Shown here piece by piece: positions 32,876-39,638 of a DNA stretch of 39,638 nucleotides. How positions within the stretch are numbered: the first letter of the stretch is position 1; every line of letters starts with the position of its first letter. The position numbers were made by a program, and so were the translations under genes. Source of the DNA: Chloroflexota bacterium (GTDB lineage: Bacteria > Chloroflexota > Limnocylindria > P2-11E); the NCBI GenBank assembly GCA_005889275.1, contig VBFI01000057.1, positions 1-39,638 of the forward strand, given 5' to 3'. Below the pieces are notes generated by a model. The model made no database searches and was not told where the DNA came from. It saw only the letters and a list, made by a program, of their open reading frames with translations.

Positions 32876-32907
32876 GACGGCGGTTCTCCTCAGGGGAAGT
32901 GATCCCA

Positions 32908-32936
32908 ATGTTACATTCGCCGACATCTCGACGCAA
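32908..32936 (-). promoter_or_regulatory. rpmB: Likely rpmB promoter
   Basis: On the minus strand, TTGCGT (32931-32936) and TAACAT (32908-32913) are spaced by 17 bases, a good fit to a housekeeping sigma promoter. Transcription would begin near 32901, giving a leader of about 25 bases. The overlap with the region just before the FakA-like gene argues that the coding sequence of that gene starts further right. Confidence 0.6.
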
Positions 32937-32951
32937 TTCGACGGAGCGGCG

Positions 32952-34529
32952 ATGCTGCGTGCACTCGAGGCCGCGACCGCTCGCCTCGAGGCGAACGTCG
33001 ACGAGGTCAACGCGCTGAATGTCTATCCCGTTCCCGACGGCGACACGGGCACGAACATGCTCCACACGATGCGCTCGGCTCTGAAGGAAGCGCGCGCCGG
33101 GGAGCGCACCCTCGCCGCGGTGAGCGCGGCCGCCGCGCATGGCGCGCTCATGGGCGCACGAGGCAACAGCGGCGTGATCCTGTCGCAGATCGTCCGCGGG
33201 ATGAAGGACGCGTTTGCCGGAAAGACGAACGCCGGGGTGCCCGAGATGCGCCGCGCCGCCGAGCTCGCGCGCCGGTACGCCTACGACGCGGTGAGCGCGC
33301 CCGCGCCCGGCACGATGCTCACGCTCACGGTGGCCATGGAAGACGCGGCGGCGTTCGAGGGCTCCGACGTCGTCGACATGCTGCGCGGGATGACCGCCGA
33401 GACCGATCGCGCGCTCGCGCGCACACGCGAGGAGAACCCCACGAACCGTGCCGCCGGCGTCGTCGACGCGGGCGCGCGCGGGCTGCAGCTGCTCCTCGAG
33501 GGCCTGCTCTCGAGCCTGAGCGGGAAGGAGGTCCCGCTCACGCGGGTCCCGCTCGCGACGCCGTCGCTGTACGCCGCGACGTCGCAGGCGCCCTCATGGG
33601 AGGGCGCGTACGACGTCCAGTTTCTCGTCCAGGATCCGAAACGGCCCGTCGCGCAGGTCCGCGACGAGATGCTGAAGTTCGGCGCCGACTGCGTCCTCGT
33701 CGTCGGCGACGAGTCCGTCATCAAGGTTCACGTGCACACGCTTCGGCCCGACGAGATCGTCCGGATCGGACTGACCGCGGGCCGCATCGGGGATGTTGTC
33801 GTCGAGGACCTCGACGCCATGACCGCCGAGCACGAACGCACGACCGGCATCGTCGTGGCGCCGCCCTCGCGCGCGCCTGCGGCGGCCGTCGGCGTCGTGG
33901 CGGTCGTCCCCGGCGAAGGATTCGCGGCGGTCGCCCGGTCGCTGGGCGCCTCGGTGGTGCGTGGCGGACCGACGATGAATCCCTCGACGGAGGAGCTCGT
34001 CGCGGCGATCAACGCCGCGAACGCGAGAACGGTCATCGTGTTGCCGAACGACAAGAACGTCATCCTCGCGGCCGAGCAGGCGGCCAAGGTCGCGAAGGCC
34101 GCGGTCCGGATCGTCCGGACCCGGAACGTCGCGCAGGGGATGGCCGCGCTCGTCGCGTTCGATCCGGCGAAAGACCCGGCGGAGATCGCCGACGAGATGG
34201 CTGAGGTGGCCGAGCGCGCGCACGGCATCGAGGTCACGCGGGCCATCCGCGACGCGACGATCGACGGCGAGCGTGTGCGCCGCGGCGAGGCCATGGCGCT
34301 CCTCGACGGTCGCGTGGTGGCGCATGGCGACGATGAGGTCACCGCGCTCTGCGAGGCCGCCCGCCGGCTGAGCGACGCCGAGATCCTCACGCTCTACAGC
34401 GGCGCCGACGTGGACGATGCGCGGGTGCAGCGCGCCGCGCAGCGCCTTCGCGCCACCTGCCCGGGTGCATCTGTCGAAGTCGCGCACGGCGGGCAACCCC
34501 ACTACGCGTTCATCGTCGCCGCCGAGTAG
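32952..34529 (+). CDS. DAK2-domain protein, FakA/YloV-like fatty acid kinase
   Basis: A 525-residue cytoplasmic protein. The N-terminal DAK2 domain carries EVNALNVYPVPDGDTGTNML, where the Asp residues bind Mg-ATP, and HGALMGARGNSGVILSQI. A middle domain and a C-terminal DegV-like domain follow. In Firmicutes such proteins (FakA) phosphorylate fatty acids held by a DegV (FakB) partner; no FakB gene lies here. I chose ATG 32952, which has GGAG six bases upstream. Homologs usually have a few more N-terminal residues like those in the preceding open codons, but there is no start codon there until one that lies inside rpmB. It leads a plus-strand cluster with recG and rsmD. Confidence 0.88.
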   Translation: MLRALEAATARLEANVDEVNALNVYPVPDGDTGTNMLHTMRSALKEARAGERTLAAVSAAAAHGALMGARGNSGVILSQIVRGMKDAFAGKTNAGVPEMRRAAELARRYAYDAVSAPAPGTMLTLTVAMEDAAAFEGSDVVDMLRGMTAETDRALARTREENPTNRAAGVVDAGARGLQLLLEGLLSSLSGKEVPLTRVPLATPSLYAATSQAPSWEGAYDVQFLVQDPKRPVAQVRDEMLKFGADCVLVVGDESVIKVHVHTLRPDEIVRIGLTAGRIGDVVVEDLDAMTAEHERTTGIVVAPPSRAPAAAVGVVAVVPGEGFAAVARSLGASVVRGGPTMNPSTEELVAAINAANARTVIVLPNDKNVILAAEQAAKVAKAAVRIVRTRNVAQGMAALVAFDPAKDPAEIADEMAEVAERAHGIEVTRAIRDATIDGERVRRGEAMALLDGRVVAHGDDEVTALCEAARRLSDAEILTLYSGADVDDARVQRAAQRLRATCPGASVEVAHGGQPHYAFIVAAE

Positions 34530-34568
34530 GAGCACCGTCTTCCGGCCCGGCGCGGCACCATTGACCTA

Positions 34569-36701
34569 ATGGCCCCTGCGACCGCTCGCGACACCCGGCC
34601 CTCCAGCTCGCTCGACCTCGACGTGACTCGCTTGCCGGGCATCGGGCTCGAGTCGAAGAAGCTCCTCGAGCGGCTCGAGATCCGGACGATTGGCGACCTG
34701 CTCTGGCACCTGCCGGCGAGGTACGACGATTTCTCGAAGTACCGGCCACTGCGCGCGCTCGTCGCCAACCAGAAGCAAACCGCGATCGCGGTGATCGGAC
34801 GCATGACCCAGCGGCGGACCGCGCGCGGGCAGCTCCTGACGGAGGCGGAGCTCTTCGAGGAGGACGGAACGCCGTCGGACGTGCGCGCCTCGTGGTTCGG
34901 CCGTTCCTTTGTGAAAGAGACGCATCGCGAGGGCGAGCGCGTCCGTCTTTCGGGCGACGTGAAATGGGTCGGACGCTCGCTGCAGTTCAGCCAGCCGGCC
35001 CTCGAGCGCGCCGACGCCGAGGCGGTCCACACCGGTCGGCTCGTCCCGATCTACCGCCTCACCGAAGGGCTGAAGGCGGGACAGGTGCGCCGGTGGTTGC
35101 ACACCGCGATCGAGGGCGGACCACGGCGGACCGCCATCGTGGGCGAGGTCCCGGACCTTCTGCCCGCGCAGGTCCGCGAGCGGCACCGACTTCCGGATAT
35201 CGCCTCGGCCCTCCGTCAGGTGCATTTCCCGGACGACACCGCGCGACTGCTCGCGGCGCGCCGCCGGCTCGCGTTCGACGAGCTCCTCGTGCTGCAGCTC
35301 GCGCTCGCCCAGCGGCGGGAGCGCTGGCGCGCCCAGGCGAAGGCCATGCCGCTCGTCGCGGCGGACGACGCGCTCGGGCGATGGACCGCCGCGCTGCCCT
35401 TCACGCTCACCGGCGCGCAAGGCCGTGTGATCGAGCAGATCCGAGCCGATCTGGCCCGCCGCGTCCCGATGTCGCGGCTGCTCGAGGGCGACGTGGGCTC
35501 GGGCAAGACCGTGGTCGCCGCGCTCGCCGCGCGCATCGCCGCGGCGTCGGGCGCGCAGACCGCGCTGATGGCCCCCACCGAGCTCCTCGCGGAGCAGCAC
35601 GCGCGCTCGCTCGCCGCTCTCTTCGGGAACGAGGGTCCCACTCACGCCCTCCTCACCTCGAGCGTGACGGGTGAGCCACGCCGGCGGATCCTCGCCGGGC
35701 TCGCCGACGGCTCGATCGACGTGGTGGTCGGAACCCACGCGCTCGTGGAGGAGGCCGTCGCGTTCGACCGCCTCGGTCTCGCGGTGGTCGACGAGCAGCA
35801 CCGCTTCGGCGTTCGGCAGCGCTCGACCTTCCGCGAGAAGGGCGATGGCCTTGACCCGCACCTTCTCCTTACGACCGCGACGCCGATACCGCAGACGCTG
35901 AACCAGACGATCTACCGCGATCTGGACATCTCGGTCATCGACGAGCTGCCCGCCGGGCGGCTTCCGATCATCACGCACCTCCGGACACCCGACCAGCTGG
36001 CGAAGGTCTGGGAAGGGGTCCGCCTTGCCGTGGAGCGCGGGCAGCAGGCCTTCGTGGTCACGCCGCGGATCGATCCCGACGACACGGGCGGCGAGGAGCT
36101 GCCGAGTGCGATCGCCACCGAGCGCGACCTCGGCCGGGGGGAGCTGCGGGGCCTTCGCCTCGCGCTCATGCACGGACGGATGGCCGCGAAAGAGCGGGAC
36201 GACGTGATGCGCAGATTCGCCGCGCGGGAGATCGACGTCCTCGTCGCGACCACGGTCATCGAGGTCGGGATCGACATTCCGAACGCGACCGTGATGGTCA
36301 TCCTCGGCGCGGATCGTTTCGGCCTCGCCCAGCTCCATCAGCTGCGCGGTCGGGTCGGCCGCGGCGCCGACCGCGCGTACTGCGTCCTCGTGAGCGACGC
36401 TTCGGAGTCGGCCCGGCTCGCCGCGATGGTGGAGCAGAAGGAGGGACGTCCGCTGAACGGCTTCGAGCTCGCGATGCGCGACCTCGAGATCCGCGGCGCG
36501 GGGGAGTTCCTCGGCACCCGCCAATCCGGCGCGCCCGAGCTGCGCATCGTCGACCTCGCCGATGTCGACCCGCAGCTGATCGACGAGACCGCGCGCGAGG
36601 CGGACCGCACGCTCGCCAGCGATCCGTCGCTCGAGCGCCCCGACCACGAGCTGCTCGCGGGGGCGGTCGACCAGCTCTGGCGCCGGTACGCCCTCGCCTG
36701 A
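34569..36701 (+). CDS. recG: ATP-dependent DNA helicase RecG
   Basis: A 710-residue helicase that remodels stalled forks and Holliday junctions. An N-terminal wedge/OB domain (residues about 20-150; the text PGIGLESKKLLERLEIRTIG is the usual start) leads to the helicase core, with LEGDVGSGKTVVAALAA (Walker A, near 305-320), VVDEQHRFGVRQR (Walker B), TATPIPQTL, and VATTVIEVGIDIPNATVMVI and HQLRGRVGRG (motifs V and VI). The C-terminal part is normal. The start ATG is 34569; the stop shares one base with the rsmD start (TGATG). Confidence 0.95.
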   Translation: MAPATARDTRPSSSLDLDVTRLPGIGLESKKLLERLEIRTIGDLLWHLPARYDDFSKYRPLRALVANQKQTAIAVIGRMTQRRTARGQLLTEAELFEEDGTPSDVRASWFGRSFVKETHREGERVRLSGDVKWVGRSLQFSQPALERADAEAVHTGRLVPIYRLTEGLKAGQVRRWLHTAIEGGPRRTAIVGEVPDLLPAQVRERHRLPDIASALRQVHFPDDTARLLAARRRLAFDELLVLQLALAQRRERWRAQAKAMPLVAADDALGRWTAALPFTLTGAQGRVIEQIRADLARRVPMSRLLEGDVGSGKTVVAALAARIAAASGAQTALMAPTELLAEQHARSLAALFGNEGPTHALLTSSVTGEPRRRILAGLADGSIDVVVGTHALVEEAVAFDRLGLAVVDEQHRFGVRQRSTFREKGDGLDPHLLLTTATPIPQTLNQTIYRDLDISVIDELPAGRLPIITHLRTPDQLAKVWEGVRLAVERGQQAFVVTPRIDPDDTGGEELPSAIATERDLGRGELRGLRLALMHGRMAAKERDDVMRRFAAREIDVLVATTVIEVGIDIPNATVMVILGADRFGLAQLHQLRGRVGRGADRAYCVLVSDASESARLAAMVEQKEGRPLNGFELAMRDLEIRGAGEFLGTRQSGAPELRIVDLADVDPQLIDETAREADRTLASDPSLERPDHELLAGAVDQLWRRYALA

Positions 36702-37264
36702 TGCGGGTGATCGCCGGTGAGGCGAAAGGCCGAACGCTCGTGGTCCCGCGTGGTGGTGGAACGCGCTCGGCGACCGATCGGATCCGCGAGACGCTCTTTG
36801 CGATCCTCGAGCCCGACCTCAGCGATGCGACCGTCCTCGACCTCTTTGCCGGCGCGGGCGCGCTGGGGATCGAGGCGCTTTCGCGCGGTGCCGCGCACGT
36901 CACGTTCGTCGAGCGGGCGCACGAGGCGCTGCGCGCCCTCAAGCGAAATCTCGGGACGACCGGTTTCCTGACGCGCGGGACGGTCGTCTCCGCCGACGTC
37001 TCGCGCTACCTCACCGCGTGGCCGGCGGGTCCGTTCACGCTCGCGTTCGCGGATCCGCCGTTCGCGGATGTGGTGGAGCTGGAGAAAACGCTGGCGCACC
37101 CCGGCCTGCGAGGCGCCCTCGCGCCCGGTGCGCTCGTCGTCGCGCGGTTCCTGCGCAAACATCCGCCGACCCTGCCACCGGGCGCGCAGACGGTGCGCGT
37201 GAAGGAGATCGGTGAAGAGACTCTGCTGTTCCTGCGGTACGCTGAGTCCGCTGCGGGAGGGTGA
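36701..37264 (+). CDS. rsmD: 16S rRNA (guanine-966-N2) methyltransferase
   Basis: A cytoplasmic SAM-dependent methyltransferase (187 residues). The starts MRVIAGEAKGRTLVVPRGGG and TDRIRETLFAIL are typical. The SAM motif is VLDLFAGAGALGIEALSRGA (45-64), and the catalytic DPPF (about 118-121) replaces the more usual DPPY. ATG at 36701 overlaps the recG stop by one base. In many genomes rsmD is followed by coaD; here it is followed by the coiled-coil gene. Confidence 0.93.
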   Translation: MRVIAGEAKGRTLVVPRGGGTRSATDRIRETLFAILEPDLSDATVLDLFAGAGALGIEALSRGAAHVTFVERAHEALRALKRNLGTTGFLTRGTVVSADVSRYLTAWPAGPFTLAFADPPFADVVELEKTLAHPGLRGALAPGALVVARFLRKHPPTLPPGAQTVRVKEIGEETLLFLRYAESAAGG

Positions 37265-37265
37265 C

Positions 37266-37730
37266 TTGGACATACAGTTCCTGGTAGAGCGGCTCGAAGC
37301 GCTCGTCGTCAACGCCCGGAAAGTGCCGATGACGAGCAACATCATCCTCGAGCAAGCCGCCGTCCTCGACCTCATCGACCAGCTGCGGGTGGCGATCCCG
37401 GAGGAAGTCAAACAGGCCCGGCGCATCAATCAGGAGACGGACCGGGTCCTCGCGAAGGCACGCGAGGAGGCGGAGCAGATCATCGGCGCGGGACAGGAAC
37501 AGGCAGCGCTCTTGCTTCAGGACCAGTCCATCCTGCGCGAGGCCGAATCGCGAGCGCAGGACATCCTCGACAAGACTCAGACCAAGGCTGAGGAGACGAT
37601 GCGCGGCGCGGATCAGTACGCCGCGGACGTCCTCGTCCGTCTCGAGAGCGACCTCGTGAAGACGCTGTCGATCATCAAGAAGAGCCTCGAAGTGCTCGAG
37701 GAGAGACGGGCCCAGCCGACGGAGGGCTAG
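37266..37730 (+). CDS. Coiled-coil hypothetical protein
   Basis: A 154-residue protein, mostly helical and heptad-like, with long Glu/Gln/Ala/Arg segments (AIPEEVKQARRINQETDRVL, then AKAREEAEQIIGAGQEQAAL). It resembles the helical stalk of ATP synthase subunit b or DivIVA-type proteins, but has no clear membrane segment. Proteins of this general look occur next to rsmD/YceD genes in Actinobacteria and Chloroflexota, as far as I recall. The start is TTG at 37266 with GGAGG just before it. It is one base after the rsmD stop, so the pair should be coupled. The function is unknown. Confidence 0.75.
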   Translation: MDIQFLVERLEALVVNARKVPMTSNIILEQAAVLDLIDQLRVAIPEEVKQARRINQETDRVLAKAREEAEQIIGAGQEQAALLLQDQSILREAESRAQDILDKTQTKAEETMRGADQYAADVLVRLESDLVKTLSIIKKSLEVLEERRAQPTEG

Positions 37731-37733
37731 CGC

Positions 37734-38279
37734 GTGAAGGTCAACATCGCACCTCTGCTCAAGGCGCCGATCGGCACGCAGACCGACTACGCGGTCACCG
37801 AGGCGCCCATCGATCCCCATGGAGAGAACGCCGAGCTGCTCGACGCGAGCGTCGAGAGCATCGACGCGGACATCGTCGCGACCCACACGAACCCGGGCGC
37901 GCTCATCGAAGGCGAGGCGTCGGCGAAGGTGGCCGTCCAGTGCAGCCGTTGCCTGAAGCCGATCCAGGCCCCGGTGCGGACCCACTTCGCGGAGCAGTAC
38001 TACGCGACGATCGACGTCTTGAGCGGCGACGCCAGGGACACGGCTCCCCGCGACGCGAAGACGATCGGGAGCGACTTTCGCATCGACCTCACGCCGCTCC
38101 TTCGTGAGGAGGTCATCCTCGCGACCCCGCTCGCGCCGCTCTGCCGCCCCGACTGCAAAGGCCTTTGCCTGGTGTGTGGCCGCGACCTCAATTTGGAGCC
38201 GCACGTCCACGACGCCGCCACGAACGAGAGCTGGGCAAAGCTCGAGGCGCTGAAGGACTTCCATCCCGAACGCGAATAG
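37734..38279 (+). CDS. YceD family protein (DUF177)
   Basis: A 181-residue protein of the YceD/DUF177 family, which sits upstream of rpmF in most bacteria and is linked with 23S rRNA or L32 assembly. The Cys motifs are CSRCLKP (near 64-70) and PLCRPDCKGLCLVCGRDLN (near 139-157). The stretch between them, RIDLTPLLREEVILATPL, is also typical. The start is GTG at 37734, with GGAGGG upstream. It probably binds zinc through the cysteines. The gene is in its usual place before rpmF, except that a 45-aa gene lies between. Confidence 0.92.
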   Translation: MKVNIAPLLKAPIGTQTDYAVTEAPIDPHGENAELLDASVESIDADIVATHTNPGALIEGEASAKVAVQCSRCLKPIQAPVRTHFAEQYYATIDVLSGDARDTAPRDAKTIGSDFRIDLTPLLREEVILATPLAPLCRPDCKGLCLVCGRDLNLEPHVHDAATNESWAKLEALKDFHPERE

Positions 38280-38297
38280 ATCCACGCGGAGGTCAAG

Positions 38298-38435
38298 ATG
38301 AGCACGCTCGATGAGATCACGGACCTCGAGGAGCGCCTCAGACAGGCCGAGCTCGGACCCGTCCTGCGCGTTTGGCTGAAGAAGGACGGACGCTGGCAGA
38401 TCGTCGCCGGGTCGACGGTGCTTCTGAGTCCCTAG
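38298..38435 (+). CDS. Small protein (45 aa) between YceD and rpmF
   Basis: A short open frame of 45 codons: it begins MSTLDEITDLEERLRQAELG and ends KKDGRWQIVAGSTVLLSP. A strong Shine-Dalgarno (GGAGG, 38289-38293) lies at normal spacing before the ATG. It is placed 18 bases after the YceD stop and 32 before the L32 start, so it fills a gap that otherwise holds no gene. A helical N-terminal half and a short strand-rich C-terminal half are likely. No family is recognised. I think it is a real gene because of the ribosome-binding site and the exact fit in the operon, but it might be lineage-specific. Confidence 0.65.
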   Translation: MSTLDEITDLEERLRQAELGPVLRVWLKKDGRWQIVAGSTVLLSP

Positions 38436-38467
38436 AATCAAGGCTCGAGAACCGAAGGAGCCACCAT

Positions 38468-38665
38468 TTGGCAGGTCAACCAAAAAAGCGCATCCCGCGA
38501 GCGGCCCAGGGCGAGCGGCGGAGCCATCTCGCTCTCAAGGCGATGACGCTCGTGCCGTGTCCGCAGTGCAAGAGTCCCAAGCCGCCGCACCAGGCGTGTC
38601 CCCACTGCGGCACGTTCCGCGGCCGTCAGGTCATCCGGATCAAGACGAAGCGGACGGCCGCTTAG
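38468..38665 (+). CDS. rpmF: 50S ribosomal protein L32
   Basis: A ribosomal protein of 65 residues. It starts LAGQPKKRIPRAAQGERRSH, and the zinc site is CPQCKSPKPPHQACPHCG (about 33-50) with four Cys. The start is TTG at 38468, with AAGGAG seven bases upstream; no ATG or GTG fits. It is followed by plsX after 16 bp, the common YceD-rpmF-plsX order. Confidence 0.95.
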   Translation: MAGQPKKRIPRAAQGERRSHLALKAMTLVPCPQCKSPKPPHQACPHCGTFRGRQVIRIKTKRTAA

Positions 38666-38681
38666 TACCGGCGACCCACGA

Positions 38682-39638
38682 ATGAAGATCGCCGTCGACG
38701 CAATGGGCGGCGACCACGCCCCGGACGAGATCGTCCGGGGCGCACTGTTGTATCGCGCCAAGGGCGGCGGTGCCGAGCTCATCCTCGTGGGGCGCGAGGA
38801 CGACCTTCGGCGAGCGGGGGCGCTCGGTGAGGGCATCACTATCCGCGATGCGCACGACGTCGTGGGGATGGACGAACACCCGGCGAAAGCGCTCCGCGGG
38901 CGCGCCGATACGTCGATCGGCGTCGCGACGACGCTCGTGAAGCGCGGCGAGGCCGACGCGGTCGTCTCCGCGGGCAACACCGGTGCGACGATGGCGGCGG
39001 CGCTCATGCTCCTTGGTCGCATCCGCGGGATTGACCGGCCCGCCCTCTGCGGGATGCTCCCGACGACGAAGGGCAAGGCGGCCTGTCTCCTCGACGCCGG
39101 CGCGACGATGGACGCCGACGAGCACAACATCCTGCAGTTCGCGCGCATGGCCTCGCGTTTCATGGAGAAGGTCCACTCGGTAGAGCGCCCGTCGGTCGGG
39201 CTCATCAACGTCGGCGAGGAGCCCGAGAAGGGCGGGCGCTTGCAGCAGGCCGCGCATGCGCTGCTTTCCGGCGCTGAGGACCTCAACTTCTACGGGAACA
39301 TCGAGGGGCGTGACGTCATGCGCGGGATCACGGACATCTGCGTCACCGACGGCTTCACCGGAAACGTTCTCGCGAAAGGGATGGAGGGAGTCGTCGACGT
39401 CTTCGTCGACGGCATCCGCCACGACATCTTCGGGGGCCCGCTCGGGAAGATCGCCGGCCTCTTCGCGTTGCCTGGCCTGGGGAAGTTCCGCAGCCGCATG
39501 GACTACGACCCGTACGTCTCCGCGCCGCTCCTCGGCGTGGCCGGGATCTCCGTCGTCACGCACGGCCGCGCGCGGGCGAACATGATGCGCCGCGCGATCG
39601 AGGTCGCCGAGCGGGCGGTCGCGACGCGGCTCCTCGAG
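38682..39638 (+). CDS. plsX: Phosphate acyltransferase PlsX (3' end cut by window)
   Basis: A cytoplasmic, membrane-associated enzyme that makes acyl-phosphate from acyl-ACP for phospholipid synthesis. It starts MKIAVDAMGGDHAPDEIVRG. VSAGNTGATMAAALMLLGRI, LLDAGATMDADEHNILQFA, GLINVGEEPEKGG and VTDGFTGNVLAKGMEG are typical of PlsX. The frame is open to the right edge (319 codons), so only a short C-terminal part should be missing. It closes the rpmF-plsX pair; the fab genes that commonly follow are placed at 20981-24465 instead. Confidence 0.95.
   Translation, partial: MKIAVDAMGGDHAPDEIVRGALLYRAKGGGAELILVGREDDLRRAGALGEGITIRDAHDVVGMDEHPAKALRGRADTSIGVATTLVKRGEADAVVSAGNTGATMAAALMLLGRIRGIDRPALCGMLPTTKGKAACLLDAGATMDADEHNILQFARMASRFMEKVHSVERPSVGLINVGEEPEKGGRLQQAAHALLSGAEDLNFYGNIEGRDVMRGITDICVTDGFTGNVLAKGMEGVVDVFVDGIRHDIFGGPLGKIAGLFALPGLGKFRSRMDYDPYVSAPLLGVAGISVVTHGRARANMMRRAIEVAERAVATRLLE

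Noticed and set aside
1-39638. Window begins and ends with CTCGAG (XhoI site)
   Set aside because: CTCGAG also occurs inside (e.g. 138-143), and Leu-Glu codons make it common in this GC-rich sequence, so I do not read it as a cloning border.
1-39638. tRNA genes, CRISPR arrays, defence or toxin-antitoxin systems
   Set aside because: I looked for cloverleaf T-loop signatures, regular short repeats and known defence motifs and found none that hold up; the RHH tail of the GGDEF protein is not paired with a toxin.

Overview
The window is 39.6 kb of very GC-rich bacterial chromosome. Genes are tightly packed, many start with GTG or TTG, and stop/start codons often overlap. It looks like core chromosome: I see no phage, plasmid, CRISPR, tRNA or rRNA genes and no insertion sequence. 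A Gram-positive-type or Chloroflexota-like organism is my best guess. The hints are an LCP (LytR-CpsA-Psr) protein with an N-terminal membrane part carrying a PGLGQ motif, a T-box riboswitch in front of ileS, a P-loop ending GKD in guanylate kinase, and the gene order of the two housekeeping clusters. This is inference; a marker-gene tree would settle it.

Layout. (1) 1-7607, minus strand: two uptake systems and an antiporter. A BMP-type nucleoside-binding lipoprotein and two ABC permeases sit at the left end, the second permease cut by the window edge. Upstream of them lie a CaCA-family cation antiporter and a TctCBA tricarboxylate-type transporter. A 1,008-bp direct tandem duplication here has left an extra 5'-truncated tctC and a tctB fragment. 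(2) 7796-15856: ilvE with a small overlapping gene, an LCP protein, an ABC-2 export pair, a Nudix hydrolase, a lipoprotein, a GGDEF protein with a ribbon-helix-helix tail, and a CMP/dCMP-type deaminase. (3) 15858-19067: the ileS T-box leader and ileS. As written, ileS is broken by a frameshift plus an apparent deletion in the editing domain. (4) 19098-20917, minus: a TetR regulator and a membrane protein that looks like a histidine-kinase sensor region ending in a SHOCT domain. (5) 20981-31377, plus: fabD-fabF-(DUF3072 protein)-fabG-lspA-rluD-gmk-priA-def-fmt-rlmN, a long housekeeping operon. (6) 31378-32875, minus: rpmB and an MFS transporter. (7) 32952-39638, plus: a FakA/DAK2 protein, recG, rsmD, a coiled-coil protein, a YceD/DUF177 protein, a 45-aa small protein, rpmF and plsX, the last cut by the right edge.

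The points most worth a second look are: the orphan second T-box core at 14516-14557, nearly identical to that of ileS but with no gene behind it; the GGDEF/ribbon-helix-helix fusion facing a deaminase across an AT-rich 30-bp gap; the lesion in ileS; the exact 1,008-bp duplication; the absence of a normal start codon for fmt; and a 45-aa small gene in front of rpmF. The ileS lesion and the duplication could both be assembly faults, and read mapping would decide that. I found no convincing new multi-gene defence or biosynthetic system.
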